Below, piece by piece: positions 24,960 to 33,551 of a stretch of DNA of 64,000 bases. The position numbers and the translations under genes are program-made. How positions within the stretch are numbered: position 1 is the first letter of the stretch; each line of letters starts with the position of its first letter. This DNA is from JACNIZ01 sp964344765. GTDB lineage: Bacteria; Planctomycetota; UBA1135. Below the pieces are notes generated by a model. It had not been told where the DNA came from, made no database searches, and saw nothing but the letters and a program-made list of their open reading frames with translations. The stretch is from the NCBI GenBank assembly GCA_964344765.1, contig CAYFOM010000009.1, positions 1 through 64,000 of the forward strand. The letters run 5' to 3'.

Positions 24960-27296
24960 TTATGCCTTTGCTAGTTTGACCGCGCAGATTTTGAACTCGG
25001 GCTGTTTGGAACCCGGATCGAAAGCATTGATGGTGACCCGGTTAATCAGAGCCGGATCTTCCTCCCAGTGCATCGGTACGAAGACCATGCCTGGCTGGCA
25101 AGCGCGGATGACGCGAGCCTTCATCTTGGCTTCGCCGCGGCGCGAAGTGATGCGGATCTGGTCGCCGGAGCGCACGCCCATCTTGCGCGCGTCCGCCGGG
25201 TTGATCTCGATGTAGCACTCCTTGTATGCACGGCGCAGTTCAGGTGCCTGCATTGTCATGGTGCCGGTGTGCCAGTGTTCCAGCACTCGACCGGTGGTCA
25301 TGACGAACGGATATTCGCTATCCGGCGGTTCGGCCGGACCCTTGACCGGGCGCAGCCAGACCGTCGCACGCTGATCCGGTGCGGAGTAGAACTTGGTTTC
25401 GCCTTCCTTGAGGGTGTTATCGCCGTCGAGCAGCGGGTCGTCGCCCTTAACGAAGCGGCGAGCGGTACCACCGTGAGTGGAAGTCGGGCACGGCCAACGC
25501 AGACCGCGTTCCTTGTACAGACGGCCACGGGTGATGCCCATGAAGTCGTAAGGAGTACCCATCGAAGCCAAGCGGCACTCGTCCCATACGTCGTCGGTAG
25601 TCTTGAACTTGCCGCCGATGTAACCCTTCGGCACTACGCCGCGAGCTTCCAAGCCGGCCGCGAAGTCGAGCAAGATGTCGAAGTCGGAGCGAGCTTGACC
25701 CGGTGCGTCGGTGACCTTCGGGTGGATCTGGTAACGGCGCTCGGACATACCGAAGACACCGGTCTTCTCGGCCCACATGGCTGCCGGCAGGATGACGTCG
25801 GCGAGCTCGGTGGTGCGAGTGTGGAAGATGTCGAGTACGGCGACGAACGGCTTGTTCGGACGGGGCTTGCCCATCGCGTCGCGGTACTTGTTGGCGTTCG
25901 GTAGCGTGTGCCCTGGGTTGGTCGTGGTGATGATCATCGCCTGGACCTTGTCCTCGGCCAGCGCATCGAACATCGCGATGGTGTGCAGACCAGGTTTCGG
26001 TGCGATGGTGCCGGGCTTACTGCCCCACAACTTTTCGATGGCGGCGCGATGTTCCGGCTTGGCGACCACGCGACCGTAAGGCAGCAGGTGCGACAGGGAA
26101 CCGGTGTCACGTACGCCACCGCATGCGTTGGGCTGACCAGTCAGCGAGAACGGCGTGGCGCCGGGCTTGCCGATTTGGCCGGTGATTAGGTGCAGGTTAT
26201 GCACCAAGTTGTTCGCCCAAACACCCGTGGTGCGCTGGTTCAGACCCATGGTCCAGAAGGACGTGGTCTTACCCGAAGCGAACAAACGAGCGGCAGTCTG
26301 AATGTCGCGCGCCGGTACGCCGGTAATCTTCTCGGCGGCTTCCGGGCTGAACTGATCGAGGAACTTGACGTAGCCGTCCCAACCAACCTTGGCCGGCTTG
26401 CCATCCTTAACGATCTTGAACTGCAGGTTCTTATCGATGAACGGCTTGTCGATCAAACCTTCCTTAACGATGACGTGCGCCATCGCGTGGAAGACGGCCA
26501 GGTCGTAGCCCGGCTTCGGCTGCATGTAGATGTCAGCGTGACGTCCGACCGGCGACAGGCGCGGGTCGATGGCGATCACTTTGACGCCCGATGCGGACTT
26601 CTGGCGAGCCAAGATGCGGTCGAAAATCACCGGGTGGCACTCGGCGGTGTTCGAACCGATCAAGAAGAAGACGTCGGCATCATCGATGTCGTCGTAGCAG
26701 CCCATCGGCTCGTCTTTGCCATAGGTGCTGATGTAGCCACCCACCGCAGAAGCCATGCACAGGCGCGGGTTACCTTCGACGTTGTTGCTACCGATGCCGC
26801 CTTTGAACAAGCGGTTGGCCAGATAGCTTTCTTCGGTCATGCACTGGCCGGAGCCGTAGTAAGCGACCGACTGCGGACCGTGAGTCTTGATGGCTGCTGC
26901 GAACTTATCGCAGATCAGGTCCATTGCCTCTTCCCAAGTCGACTCGACCATCTTGCCCTCTTTGCGGATGAGAGGCGTAGTCAAGCGGTTCGGAGAGTGC
27001 ACGACCTTGGGCAGGAACAGCGACTTTGCGCAGACCAAGCCCTTGGTGGTCGGGTGCTGCTTGTCACCGCGAAGAGCGACCAGCTTTCCGCCGTCCACCC
27101 CCAGCATGACACCACAACCGGTGCCGCAGTAGCGACAGACCGATTTCACCCATTTCATATCATCTGGTCCTGCTGTAGTTTCAGCAGGTAGCGCTGCAAG
27201 GGACTTGCTCCCACCGGCCGCGGCAATCACAGCGGTCATGGCAGTAGTCTCCAAGAACTTGCGCCTATCCACAGACGGAAGCTGTTTGGCTGACAT
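24960..27296 (-). CDS. napA: Periplasmic nitrate reductase catalytic subunit
   Basis: NapA reduces nitrate to nitrite at a Mo-bis-MGD centre in the periplasm. ATG 27296 (MSAKQLPSVDRRKFLETTA) has GGGAGA upstream and gives 778 residues; an upstream start at 27311 is possible. A Tat leader precedes the N-terminal cluster motif CRYCGTGCGV...GLVCAK. The Mo-ligand Cys is expected in NPRLCMASAVGGYISTYG. The C-terminal MGD-binding domain ends with MHWEEDPALINRVTINAFDPGSKQPEFK, typical of NapA/assimilatory Nas. Membership of the napDABGH operon favours the periplasmic enzyme. Confidence 0.96.
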   Translation of the reverse strand: MSAKQLPSVDRRKFLETTAMTAVIAAAGGSKSLAALPAETTAGPDDMKWVKSVCRYCGTGCGVMLGVDGGKLVALRGDKQHPTTKGLVCAKSLFLPKVVHSPNRLTTPLIRKEGKMVESTWEEAMDLICDKFAAAIKTHGPQSVAYYGSGQCMTEESYLANRLFKGGIGSNNVEGNPRLCMASAVGGYISTYGKDEPMGCYDDIDDADVFFLIGSNTAECHPVIFDRILARQKSASGVKVIAIDPRLSPVGRHADIYMQPKPGYDLAVFHAMAHVIVKEGLIDKPFIDKNLQFKIVKDGKPAKVGWDGYVKFLDQFSPEAAEKITGVPARDIQTAARLFASGKTTSFWTMGLNQRTTGVWANNLVHNLHLITGQIGKPGATPFSLTGQPNACGGVRDTGSLSHLLPYGRVVAKPEHRAAIEKLWGSKPGTIAPKPGLHTIAMFDALAEDKVQAMIITTTNPGHTLPNANKYRDAMGKPRPNKPFVAVLDIFHTRTTELADVILPAAMWAEKTGVFGMSERRYQIHPKVTDAPGQARSDFDILLDFAAGLEARGVVPKGYIGGKFKTTDDVWDECRLASMGTPYDFMGITRGRLYKERGLRWPCPTSTHGGTARRFVKGDDPLLDGDNTLKEGETKFYSAPDQRATVWLRPVKGPAEPPDSEYPFVMTTGRVLEHWHTGTMTMQAPELRRAYKECYIEINPADARKMGVRSGDQIRITSRRGEAKMKARVIRACQPGMVFVPMHWEEDPALINRVTINAFDPGSKQPEFKICAVKLAKA

Positions 27297-27328
27297 TTTG
27301 TTTTCTCCCAAGGAAGTCGTTCTCGCGG

Positions 27329-27580
27329 CTATACCGCGAATTCCTCGCCGAAGTGCGTGTAGACCGGCCAGGCGGCGAGAATCCCGTTGGCCTCTTCGAT
27401 TTCATGGCGGAGCCGGTGGTGAGCCTGATCCGTGCTCTCGGCGCGCAGCAAAATTCCGAGCTTGCCGTCTTGTCCGACCTCGAAGGTCGAAATTCCGGGC
27501 ATCAGCTCCAATTCCTTTCGCAGTTCGGGGTTGGACTCTTCGTCCACCCGCGCGAGTATGCCGACCAGCGTATTGCTCAT
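27329..27580 (-). CDS. napD: NapD, maturation chaperone for NapA
   Basis: NapD is a small cytoplasmic chaperone that binds the NapA Tat leader. The 83-residue protein has the family's ferredoxin-like pattern: VGILARVDEESNPELRKELELMPGISTFEV, DGKLGILLRAEST and a C-terminal hydrophobic/aromatic strand. It is the first gene of the operon, 32 bases before napA. A long inverted repeat ends 9 bases before its ATG. Confidence 0.9.
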   Translation of the reverse strand: MSNTLVGILARVDEESNPELRKELELMPGISTFEVGQDGKLGILLRAESTDQAHHRLRHEIEEANGILAAWPVYTHFGEEFAV

Positions 27581-27589
27581 GATGAATCC

Positions 27590-27629
27590 AACCAGACGTT
27601 GTCCGATTCTTCCCGGACTTCGTCTGGTT
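27590..27629 (-). promoter_or_regulatory. 40-base inverted repeat directly upstream of napD
   Basis: The arms are AACCAGACG-tt-GTCCG (27590-27605) and CGGAC-tt-CGTCTGGTT (27614-27629), so 9 + 5 paired bases are interrupted symmetrically by two T-T mismatches, with an 8-base loop. It lies between the VWA gene stop (27714) and the napD start (27580), and on the transcribed strand it abuts the GGATT before the start codon. No U-tract follows, so a plain intrinsic terminator is unlikely. An operator for a dimeric regulator or a translation-controlling leader hairpin are the main options. Confidence 0.6.
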
Positions 27630-27713
27630 ATCGGGCAATAACCCCGGATCCAAACCCCAACAAGGGGCCAATCACTATTCCCCGGCTGGGTTTACAAAGG
27701 CTGCAACGATGGC

Positions 27714-29702
27714 TTATTGGGGGATCGAAATGGTCGATTCCCAGTTGCCATTGACCAGCTCGCCCGGGTCGCCGCCGAAGAACAGAACGCCATTTGCGTA
27801 CAGGCTGTTACTCCACGTGAACGGCAGATCAAATGCCGAGGAAACGTTGGCGATTTCAACTTGGAAAAGGGTGCCAAAATCACCGAAGCCGAGCATCTCG
27901 CCGCTCGCGTAGTGCCAATCCCCGGCCGCACCGACCAGGGTCCAATCGCCGACGGGCCCAGAAAGAGTCGTAACGCTGATATCGCTTTGACTGATCGGAG
28001 TCCCGCTAGTGTCGAAGTGGAAGCGCATGCGATCAATGCTGCGCGGAATGTGCTGGGCGCTGATGGTAAATGTCGCAGTTCCGTTGCTGGTCGTCGCCGG
28101 ACCCATAGTCAACACACCTTGGCGGCCATCACCGCTGATCGACGCACCATCGACGGTCATTTCAATCGGATCCAGCGCTAAGTTGCCGTCTTGATTCAAC
28201 CACATAGTCAAAGCAAACGACGTCGACCGTGGCGTGACATATGCGGCTTTGTATTGGCCGGTGAGTTCTTCGTCGATGCTGGCGAAATGGGTGTGGAGAT
28301 CGTCGATTTCTTCCGCGTGGTAGTAGCGCCCACCGGTTTGCTCCGACACATTGATCAAATCGATTTCGTCGCCGCCGCGCACGTCTTCAACGCCGACATT
28401 AAAAATGGCGACGTCGCGAGCAATGGCCAAATCGATGACCGATTGAGGCGTTTGCGTGCTCGAAGTATCGAACCCGTCCGACAAGAACGCCAAGGTCTTG
28501 ACGCGCCCCAAATCAACGGTGCTCGGGAACAGCCCGATGCCGTGGTAAACCGCGTCCCAAGCCACGGAAAAACCGTGGTACGGCTCGAAGTTGTTTACCG
28601 CATCCCATGCAGCTTGCTTATCGGTGGTGAAATCAACCAGCGTTGAGTAGTTGGCTCCGGACAAGTTGTCATGAAACTCCACCACCGCAACGCGATGGTT
28701 TTCGGCCCGACCAAAAATCAGCTGCTTCGCGGCCTGTTTCATCACGCTCAACCCACTTCCACCACCGGCGGCATCCATCGATGCGGTGAAATCCAGCACG
28801 ATGACCAGGTCCAAATCCAAGTCTTCGGTCGAGCGAATGTGGACCGGGCTTTCCACGGTGTCGATCGGCGAATTGTCCTCCAGCACCGTCATCGACAACT
28901 CGCGCTCAATGCCGAAGCGATCCAGCACCAGCGGGCGATCGGCGACGTCGCGCAACGAAAAAAGGACTTCGACATGGTTCGGCGAGCGATGGCTGGCGCG
29001 CACATGGTCGACGGTGACGTTGGCCGATTGCGTCATGCGCGCGGCGTAGAACTCATCGACCTCGGTCAAACCGCCGAGATAGTTGCCGACGGTAATCTCG
29101 CGCTCCTCGTGCATAATCGCCGCCAAGCGCACCGTTTCGTAATGCAGCGTGCCGTCGATGTAATACGAAATGCTGTCGCGCAGTGGATCGAACTCGATGC
29201 GGAAGTTGTGCCAAGTCTGCGGTAGCACGATGACTTCGGTGCCAGTTACCACGGCGGCCAAATCTTCGTTCATCACGTATGGGCGGGCCTTCCAGCGATC
29301 GCTGGCTTCGTCGTATGTAATCCGCCAACGCGCCGAAAACTCCTTTTTGAATTCGCCCTCGGCGTAACCCAACGACACATCGGTATAAACGCCGTTCTCC
29401 TCGGCGCTCAACCGCAGCCGCGCATCGGCTATGTGGTAGTAGCCTTTTTTGCGCAACTTGATCATCGAGCGCGCCAGACCCCAATCTTCATCTTCCGACG
29501 TTAGCTGCAGCACACCGTCGACGACCTTCGGCGTACGCCCGCCCTGCACGGCGAAGTTCTCCCACGCCCGACCTTGCAAGGTCGAAAAGTCATCGCTAAA
29601 GGTTTCCTCGAAAACAAAACGCCCGCTGTTTTCCTGATCCGGCAGCGATTTGCACGAGCCGAATACAGCGGCGAGGATCAAGGTCGGGAGGAGTGCGCGC
29701 AT
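27714..29702 (-). CDS. VWA-domain lipoprotein with N-terminal lectin-like domain
   Basis: The 662-residue protein has a lipobox (LLPTLILAAVFGSC). Residues about 30-250 look like a LamG/concanavalin-type beta-sandwich (FEETFSDDFSTLQGRAWENF, WHNFRIEFDPLRDSISYYIDGTLHYETV). Residues about 290-480 form a von Willebrand A domain with the metal-site motif DFTASMD and LAFLSDGFDTSS. A third beta-rich region ends the protein. Such proteins bind ligands or partners at the cell surface; no enzymatic motif is seen. It is on the same strand as nap, 133 bases upstream of napD, but separated by the inverted repeat, so co-transcription is doubtful. Confidence 0.82.
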   Translation of the reverse strand: MRALLPTLILAAVFGSCKSLPDQENSGRFVFEETFSDDFSTLQGRAWENFAVQGGRTPKVVDGVLQLTSEDEDWGLARSMIKLRKKGYYHIADARLRLSAEENGVYTDVSLGYAEGEFKKEFSARWRITYDEASDRWKARPYVMNEDLAAVVTGTEVIVLPQTWHNFRIEFDPLRDSISYYIDGTLHYETVRLAAIMHEEREITVGNYLGGLTEVDEFYAARMTQSANVTVDHVRASHRSPNHVEVLFSLRDVADRPLVLDRFGIERELSMTVLEDNSPIDTVESPVHIRSTEDLDLDLVIVLDFTASMDAAGGGSGLSVMKQAAKQLIFGRAENHRVAVVEFHDNLSGANYSTLVDFTTDKQAAWDAVNNFEPYHGFSVAWDAVYHGIGLFPSTVDLGRVKTLAFLSDGFDTSSTQTPQSVIDLAIARDVAIFNVGVEDVRGGDEIDLINVSEQTGGRYYHAEEIDDLHTHFASIDEELTGQYKAAYVTPRSTSFALTMWLNQDGNLALDPIEMTVDGASISGDGRQGVLTMGPATTSNGTATFTISAQHIPRSIDRMRFHFDTSGTPISQSDISVTTLSGPVGDWTLVGAAGDWHYASGEMLGFGDFGTLFQVEIANVSSAFDLPFTWSNSLYANGVLFFGGDPGELVNGNWESTISIPQ

Positions 29703-29798
29703 GCTCTAGTGCAGGATAACGCTTGCTGCATTCCACGCGGAATTCCTAGTGATTTCACGCCCACCAGCCCGCCATGGGCGCTGCTAAAGTAGCCGCCG

Positions 29799-31802
29799 AT
29801 GGCACTGTTCCAACGACCAGCACGCACCCCCGAAGAAGTCGAACAAGGCAAGCCGCTTGATATCGAGCCGGCATCCGTGGCCGAGATGGACGAAGCCGAG
29901 TGGTACCAAAAGGCGTACCGCGGCGATTCCGTCCCCCAGCTAACGATCCGCGCGATCGTCATGGGTTCAATCCTCGGCTTCTTACTGGCTTTTACTAACC
30001 TTTATATTGGTCTCAAAACCGGCTGGCACCTTGGCGTAGCCATCACCGCCTGCTTGCTGAGTTATCTAATTGGCCAAGGCTTCCTGAGAGTCGGCATATT
30101 TAGGACGCCGATGTCCATCCTCGAAAACAACTGCATGCAGTCCACTGCGTCGGCGGCAGGTTATTCAACCGGTGGCACCTTCGTATCGGCCATTGCTGCG
30201 TTGCTAATGATTTCGGCAACGCCGGAGAATCCCGGCGGGGAACACTTGCCAATCTGGGTGCTGGTCACCTGGACCTTTTTCTTGGCGATCCTGGGTGTAA
30301 CCCTCGCGATCCCAATGAAGCGGAACATGATCAACCAAGAGAAGTTGAAGTTCCCGTCAGGTTTGGCCGCCGCAACCACGCTGCAATCGCTCTACGCCGA
30401 CGCCGCAGACGCGGCCCGCAAAGGCTATGCCCTGCTGTTCTCAGCTATCTTTGGTGCCATCTGGCCACTCATCGGCGAACTGAAGCTTATTCCTCGAACG
30501 AAGGTCAACGAAGAAACCGGCGAAGAGATCACCGAGCTACAACCAATCATTGCCGATGAATTCCCGAAATTCTTTGATTGGGTTCCCGCCGTCGGCGCCG
30601 ACCGTGAAACCGGCACTCCCTTCCTTGCCAGTGATTGGAGGGTGAAATGGGACTGGAACCCCGTGATGATCGCAGCCGGCATGCTTGTCGGCATGCGTGT
30701 CGCTGCATGGATGCTGATTGCCGCGATCTCGCTGGCTTGGGTCATCGGCCCAATGGGTTACGACGCCTCCTGGGTAAACACCCAAGGTGAAACGGTATTC
30801 GCCACCACAAAGCCGTCTACCGCATGGAAGGAGATCGGTTTATGGTTGGGCGCACCGATTATGGTGTCGTCGGGTTTGTTGTCCTTCCTCTTCCAATGGA
30901 AGACGATTGCACGGGCATTCAAAGGCTTCGGCAAAGGCGGCTCACAGGACGACATGACTGCCAAGGTGGAAGTGCCGAGTAATTGGTTCATCATTGGTAC
31001 GTTAGTTTCCGGTGCCGGCGTGATTTGGATCGCCGCCGATCAGTTTGGAGTTCCTTGGTACTACGGCATTCTGGCCGTGGTCCTGACTTTTGTGCTGGCC
31101 CTGGTTGCATGCCGCGCGACGGGTGAATCAGACATTACGCCGACTGGTGCGATGGGCAAGATCATGCAGATCACTTACGGCGTATTGATTCCGCAGTCGC
31201 CTACCACCAACTTGATGACCGCAGGCATTACCGCCGGCGCGGCCAGCTCTAGCGCCGATCTTCTGAACGACCTTAAGTCCGGTTACTTGCTCGGCGCAAA
31301 CCCGAGACGCCAGTTCATCGCACAGTTCCTCGGTATCTTCGCCGGCACTGTTGCGACCGTGGTCGGCTTCAAAATGCTGATTCCAGATGCCACCGCGATG
31401 TTGGGCGAAGATCCGAAGTTCCCCGCTCCTGCCGCTGTGGCGTGGAAGGCGGTTGCAGACTTGTTCCAACACGGCATCGAAAACATGCACCCGATGCACG
31501 TTGCCGCCATTCAAATTGGCTTGGCGATAGGAGCGGCAGTCGTGATCTTCGAGAAAATTGTTCCCAAGCAATACAAAAAGTGGACGCCCTCGGCCACCGG
31601 CCTAGGCCTTGGCTTCATTCTTTCCTTCTACTACCCTATGTCGATGTTCGTCGGCGCGGTTATCGCCTGGGCTTGGCAAAAGAACTGGAAGAAATCCGCG
31701 GATAATTACCTTGTTTCGGTTTCAGCTGGTGTAATTGCCGGTGTCTCGATCATCGGGGTCATTGTGCAGGTGTTGAACAACTTCGTCATCGACAAGCTCT
31801 AA
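29799..31802 (+). CDS. OPT family oligopeptide transporter (copy 1)
   Basis: The 667-residue protein has about 14-16 membrane segments and OPT family blocks: LAFTNLYIGLKTGW, NCMQSTASAAGYSTGGT, IPMKRNMINQEKLKFPSG, SDITPTGAMGKIMQITYG and LNDLKSGYLLGANPRRQF. OPT proteins take up peptides or metal-chelate compounds driven by protons; the substrate here is unknown. A close paralogue lies at 47113-49128 with the same MALFQ start. It is followed after 16 bases by a MauE/thioredoxin gene on the same strand. Confidence 0.92.
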   Translation: MALFQRPARTPEEVEQGKPLDIEPASVAEMDEAEWYQKAYRGDSVPQLTIRAIVMGSILGFLLAFTNLYIGLKTGWHLGVAITACLLSYLIGQGFLRVGIFRTPMSILENNCMQSTASAAGYSTGGTFVSAIAALLMISATPENPGGEHLPIWVLVTWTFFLAILGVTLAIPMKRNMINQEKLKFPSGLAAATTLQSLYADAADAARKGYALLFSAIFGAIWPLIGELKLIPRTKVNEETGEEITELQPIIADEFPKFFDWVPAVGADRETGTPFLASDWRVKWDWNPVMIAAGMLVGMRVAAWMLIAAISLAWVIGPMGYDASWVNTQGETVFATTKPSTAWKEIGLWLGAPIMVSSGLLSFLFQWKTIARAFKGFGKGGSQDDMTAKVEVPSNWFIIGTLVSGAGVIWIAADQFGVPWYYGILAVVLTFVLALVACRATGESDITPTGAMGKIMQITYGVLIPQSPTTNLMTAGITAGAASSSADLLNDLKSGYLLGANPRRQFIAQFLGIFAGTVATVVGFKMLIPDATAMLGEDPKFPAPAAVAWKAVADLFQHGIENMHPMHVAAIQIGLAIGAAVVIFEKIVPKQYKKWTPSATGLGLGFILSFYYPMSMFVGAVIAWAWQKNWKKSADNYLVSVSAGVIAGVSIIGVIVQVLNNFVIDKL

Positions 31803-31818
31803 GTCACCGCAATCCTCA

Positions 31819-33087
31819 GTGAAGCACGGGACGACCTCCGGAATTCAATCCCGGATCGCTCCCGTGACCTGGGGGATTCCTGCCATCGTTTTCTTGTGGT
31901 CGGGTGCGCTCAAACTCATCGCACCCGACGGCACCGGACCGCAAATGATTGCAGAGTGGGAAGTCCCGCTTTCTTATGCAACCATGCTCCGCTTATTAGG
32001 AGCCATTGAGTTAGGGCTAGCGCTGTTACTCCTACGCCCGTCAACTCGCATAATCGGTCGGGCACTGACCTCGGCTTTGTTGATCGGCTTCACGCTCTTG
32101 GTTGCAACCAACGCTGCCGACTCTGCCTTCGTGCAAGATTGCGGATGCTTGGGGCCGTTGGACGCGGTCGGTGGCTCCAGCCATGAGGCTAGGTTGAATT
32201 GGATGATCGGCCGCAATTGCGTGTTGCTGGCGTTCGCGATGGCCCACCTCATCCCCGGACGCCGTTGGTTTTGGGTGGCGTTGTTCACTTGGGTGGTTGC
32301 GCAGTGGCAAAGCGAGGCGGCGATGCGTGAATTCCAACGCGACTTGTTGTTCGCAGCGGACCGCGGCAATCAACACGCACGGAGCTTGGGTTGGCAGCTT
32401 CCCGATCTCAAGCTGCAAGTTGCCGACGTCGCGCCGTCCGCTGAAGATGCCAGTTTGCCTTCATCAAAGATCTCTTCGCCAACCGAACTCCAAGCTGGCG
32501 ATCACCTGATCTTCTTCTCGCCCACTTGTGAGCATTGTTTGACCATGCGCAACGCGTGGATCCGCCACGCCGCCCAACTGCGCGAACAAAATGCACGCTT
32601 GGTCTTGCTTGTCGTCAGCGACGCCGATCAGCTCAACGACTTCCGCGCCGATCTCGACTTCGACGGCATTCCCATTTTCATCATCCGCGATCGACTGAAT
32701 TACGCCAGCTGCGGAATCATCAAACTGCCGTCGATGCTCATCCTCGGCGACGATCGCCAAGTGATCTTCAACAACACGTTGAATTGGCGGCCGCCCGCGA
32801 TGACCGCGCTGCCCAATCAACACTATCTACTACGCGGTGGACCCAATCCCGCCTATGCACTGGAAGTGGAAATCGTCACCGACAAGCACGGAGTGATCCA
32901 ATCCCTGACCCCCACCCACGCCGGCGATTACGCGCGGCAAGTGTGGCCGAATCAACCCGGTCTGCAAGTCCTGGTCGGCAAAACGCTGCCGCAAGCCTTC
33001 GAAATTGCCCGCCAAATGTCGGGGCAGCCGGTGATGGAAGCCCCGATTTGGGCTGCGCTGACCGACGCGATGGCCGATCACCGCTAA
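31819..33087 (+). CDS. MauE/DoxX-like membrane protein fused to a thioredoxin-like domain
   Basis: This 422-residue protein begins at GTG 31819. Four membrane helices form a MauE/DoxX-like unit (residues 15-165), with a helix-end cysteine pair DCGCLG as in MauE/VKOR-like thiol proteins. A periplasmic thioredoxin-like domain follows (about 225-330) with FFSPTCEHCLTMRNAW, i.e. an active-site C-E-H-C. The last 90 residues (VTDKHGVIQSLTPTH...GKTLPQAFEIAR) may be an FMN-binding-like domain, but that is weak. A disulfide relay from membrane to periplasm is inferred. It is 16 bases downstream of an OPT transporter gene. Confidence 0.78.
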   Translation: MKHGTTSGIQSRIAPVTWGIPAIVFLWSGALKLIAPDGTGPQMIAEWEVPLSYATMLRLLGAIELGLALLLLRPSTRIIGRALTSALLIGFTLLVATNAADSAFVQDCGCLGPLDAVGGSSHEARLNWMIGRNCVLLAFAMAHLIPGRRWFWVALFTWVVAQWQSEAAMREFQRDLLFAADRGNQHARSLGWQLPDLKLQVADVAPSAEDASLPSSKISSPTELQAGDHLIFFSPTCEHCLTMRNAWIRHAAQLREQNARLVLLVVSDADQLNDFRADLDFDGIPIFIIRDRLNYASCGIIKLPSMLILGDDRQVIFNNTLNWRPPAMTALPNQHYLLRGGPNPAYALEVEIVTDKHGVIQSLTPTHAGDYARQVWPNQPGLQVLVGKTLPQAFEIARQMSGQPVMEAPIWAALTDAMADHR

Positions 33088-33119
33088 ACCCACCTCCGAT
33101 CCTGTCCTAGAATGCCTCT

Positions 33120-33551
33120 ATGGCCTCCAACCAAAACCGGCTGATCCCCTCGCTTTGCTACGTCGACGCGCCCGCCGCCATCAAGTGGCTGGAGCAGGCG
33201 TTTGGCTTCACTCCCAAGCTGGTGGTTCCGGGTGAAAACGGAGCGGTGATGCACTCGCAGCTAATCGGCCCGGACGGCGAATCGATGATCATGCTGTTCA
33301 GCATTCGCGAAGAAAGCTTCTACAAAGAAATGCGCCCGCCACAGGTGCTCGGCGGCTCCAACCAGCAGATTTACCTCGTTGTGGATGACGTCGACGCCCA
33401 TTACGCTCGCGCCGACGCCGCCGGAGCCACCACTTTGATGCCGCCGACGGCGATGGATTATGGCGGCAGTTGCTACGCCGTCGCCGACCCGGAAGGGCAC
33501 GTGTGGAATTTCGGCGATTACGATCCGTGGGCGGATAACGAAGGCGAGTGA
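33120..33551 (+). CDS. VOC-superfamily (glyoxalase/PhnB-like) protein
   Basis: The 143-residue protein is a single pair of beta-alpha-beta-beta-beta units: IPSLCYVDAPAAIKWLEQAFGF at the start and DPEGHVWNFGDYDPW at the end are hallmarks of the PhnB-like VOC group. Members include metal enzymes and antibiotic-binding proteins, and the substrate cannot be assigned. Its stop codon overlaps the GTG start of the next gene (GTGA), so the two are probably expressed together. Confidence 0.85.
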   Translation: MASNQNRLIPSLCYVDAPAAIKWLEQAFGFTPKLVVPGENGAVMHSQLIGPDGESMIMLFSIREESFYKEMRPPQVLGGSNQQIYLVVDDVDAHYARADAAGATTLMPPTAMDYGGSCYAVADPEGHVWNFGDYDPWADNEGE

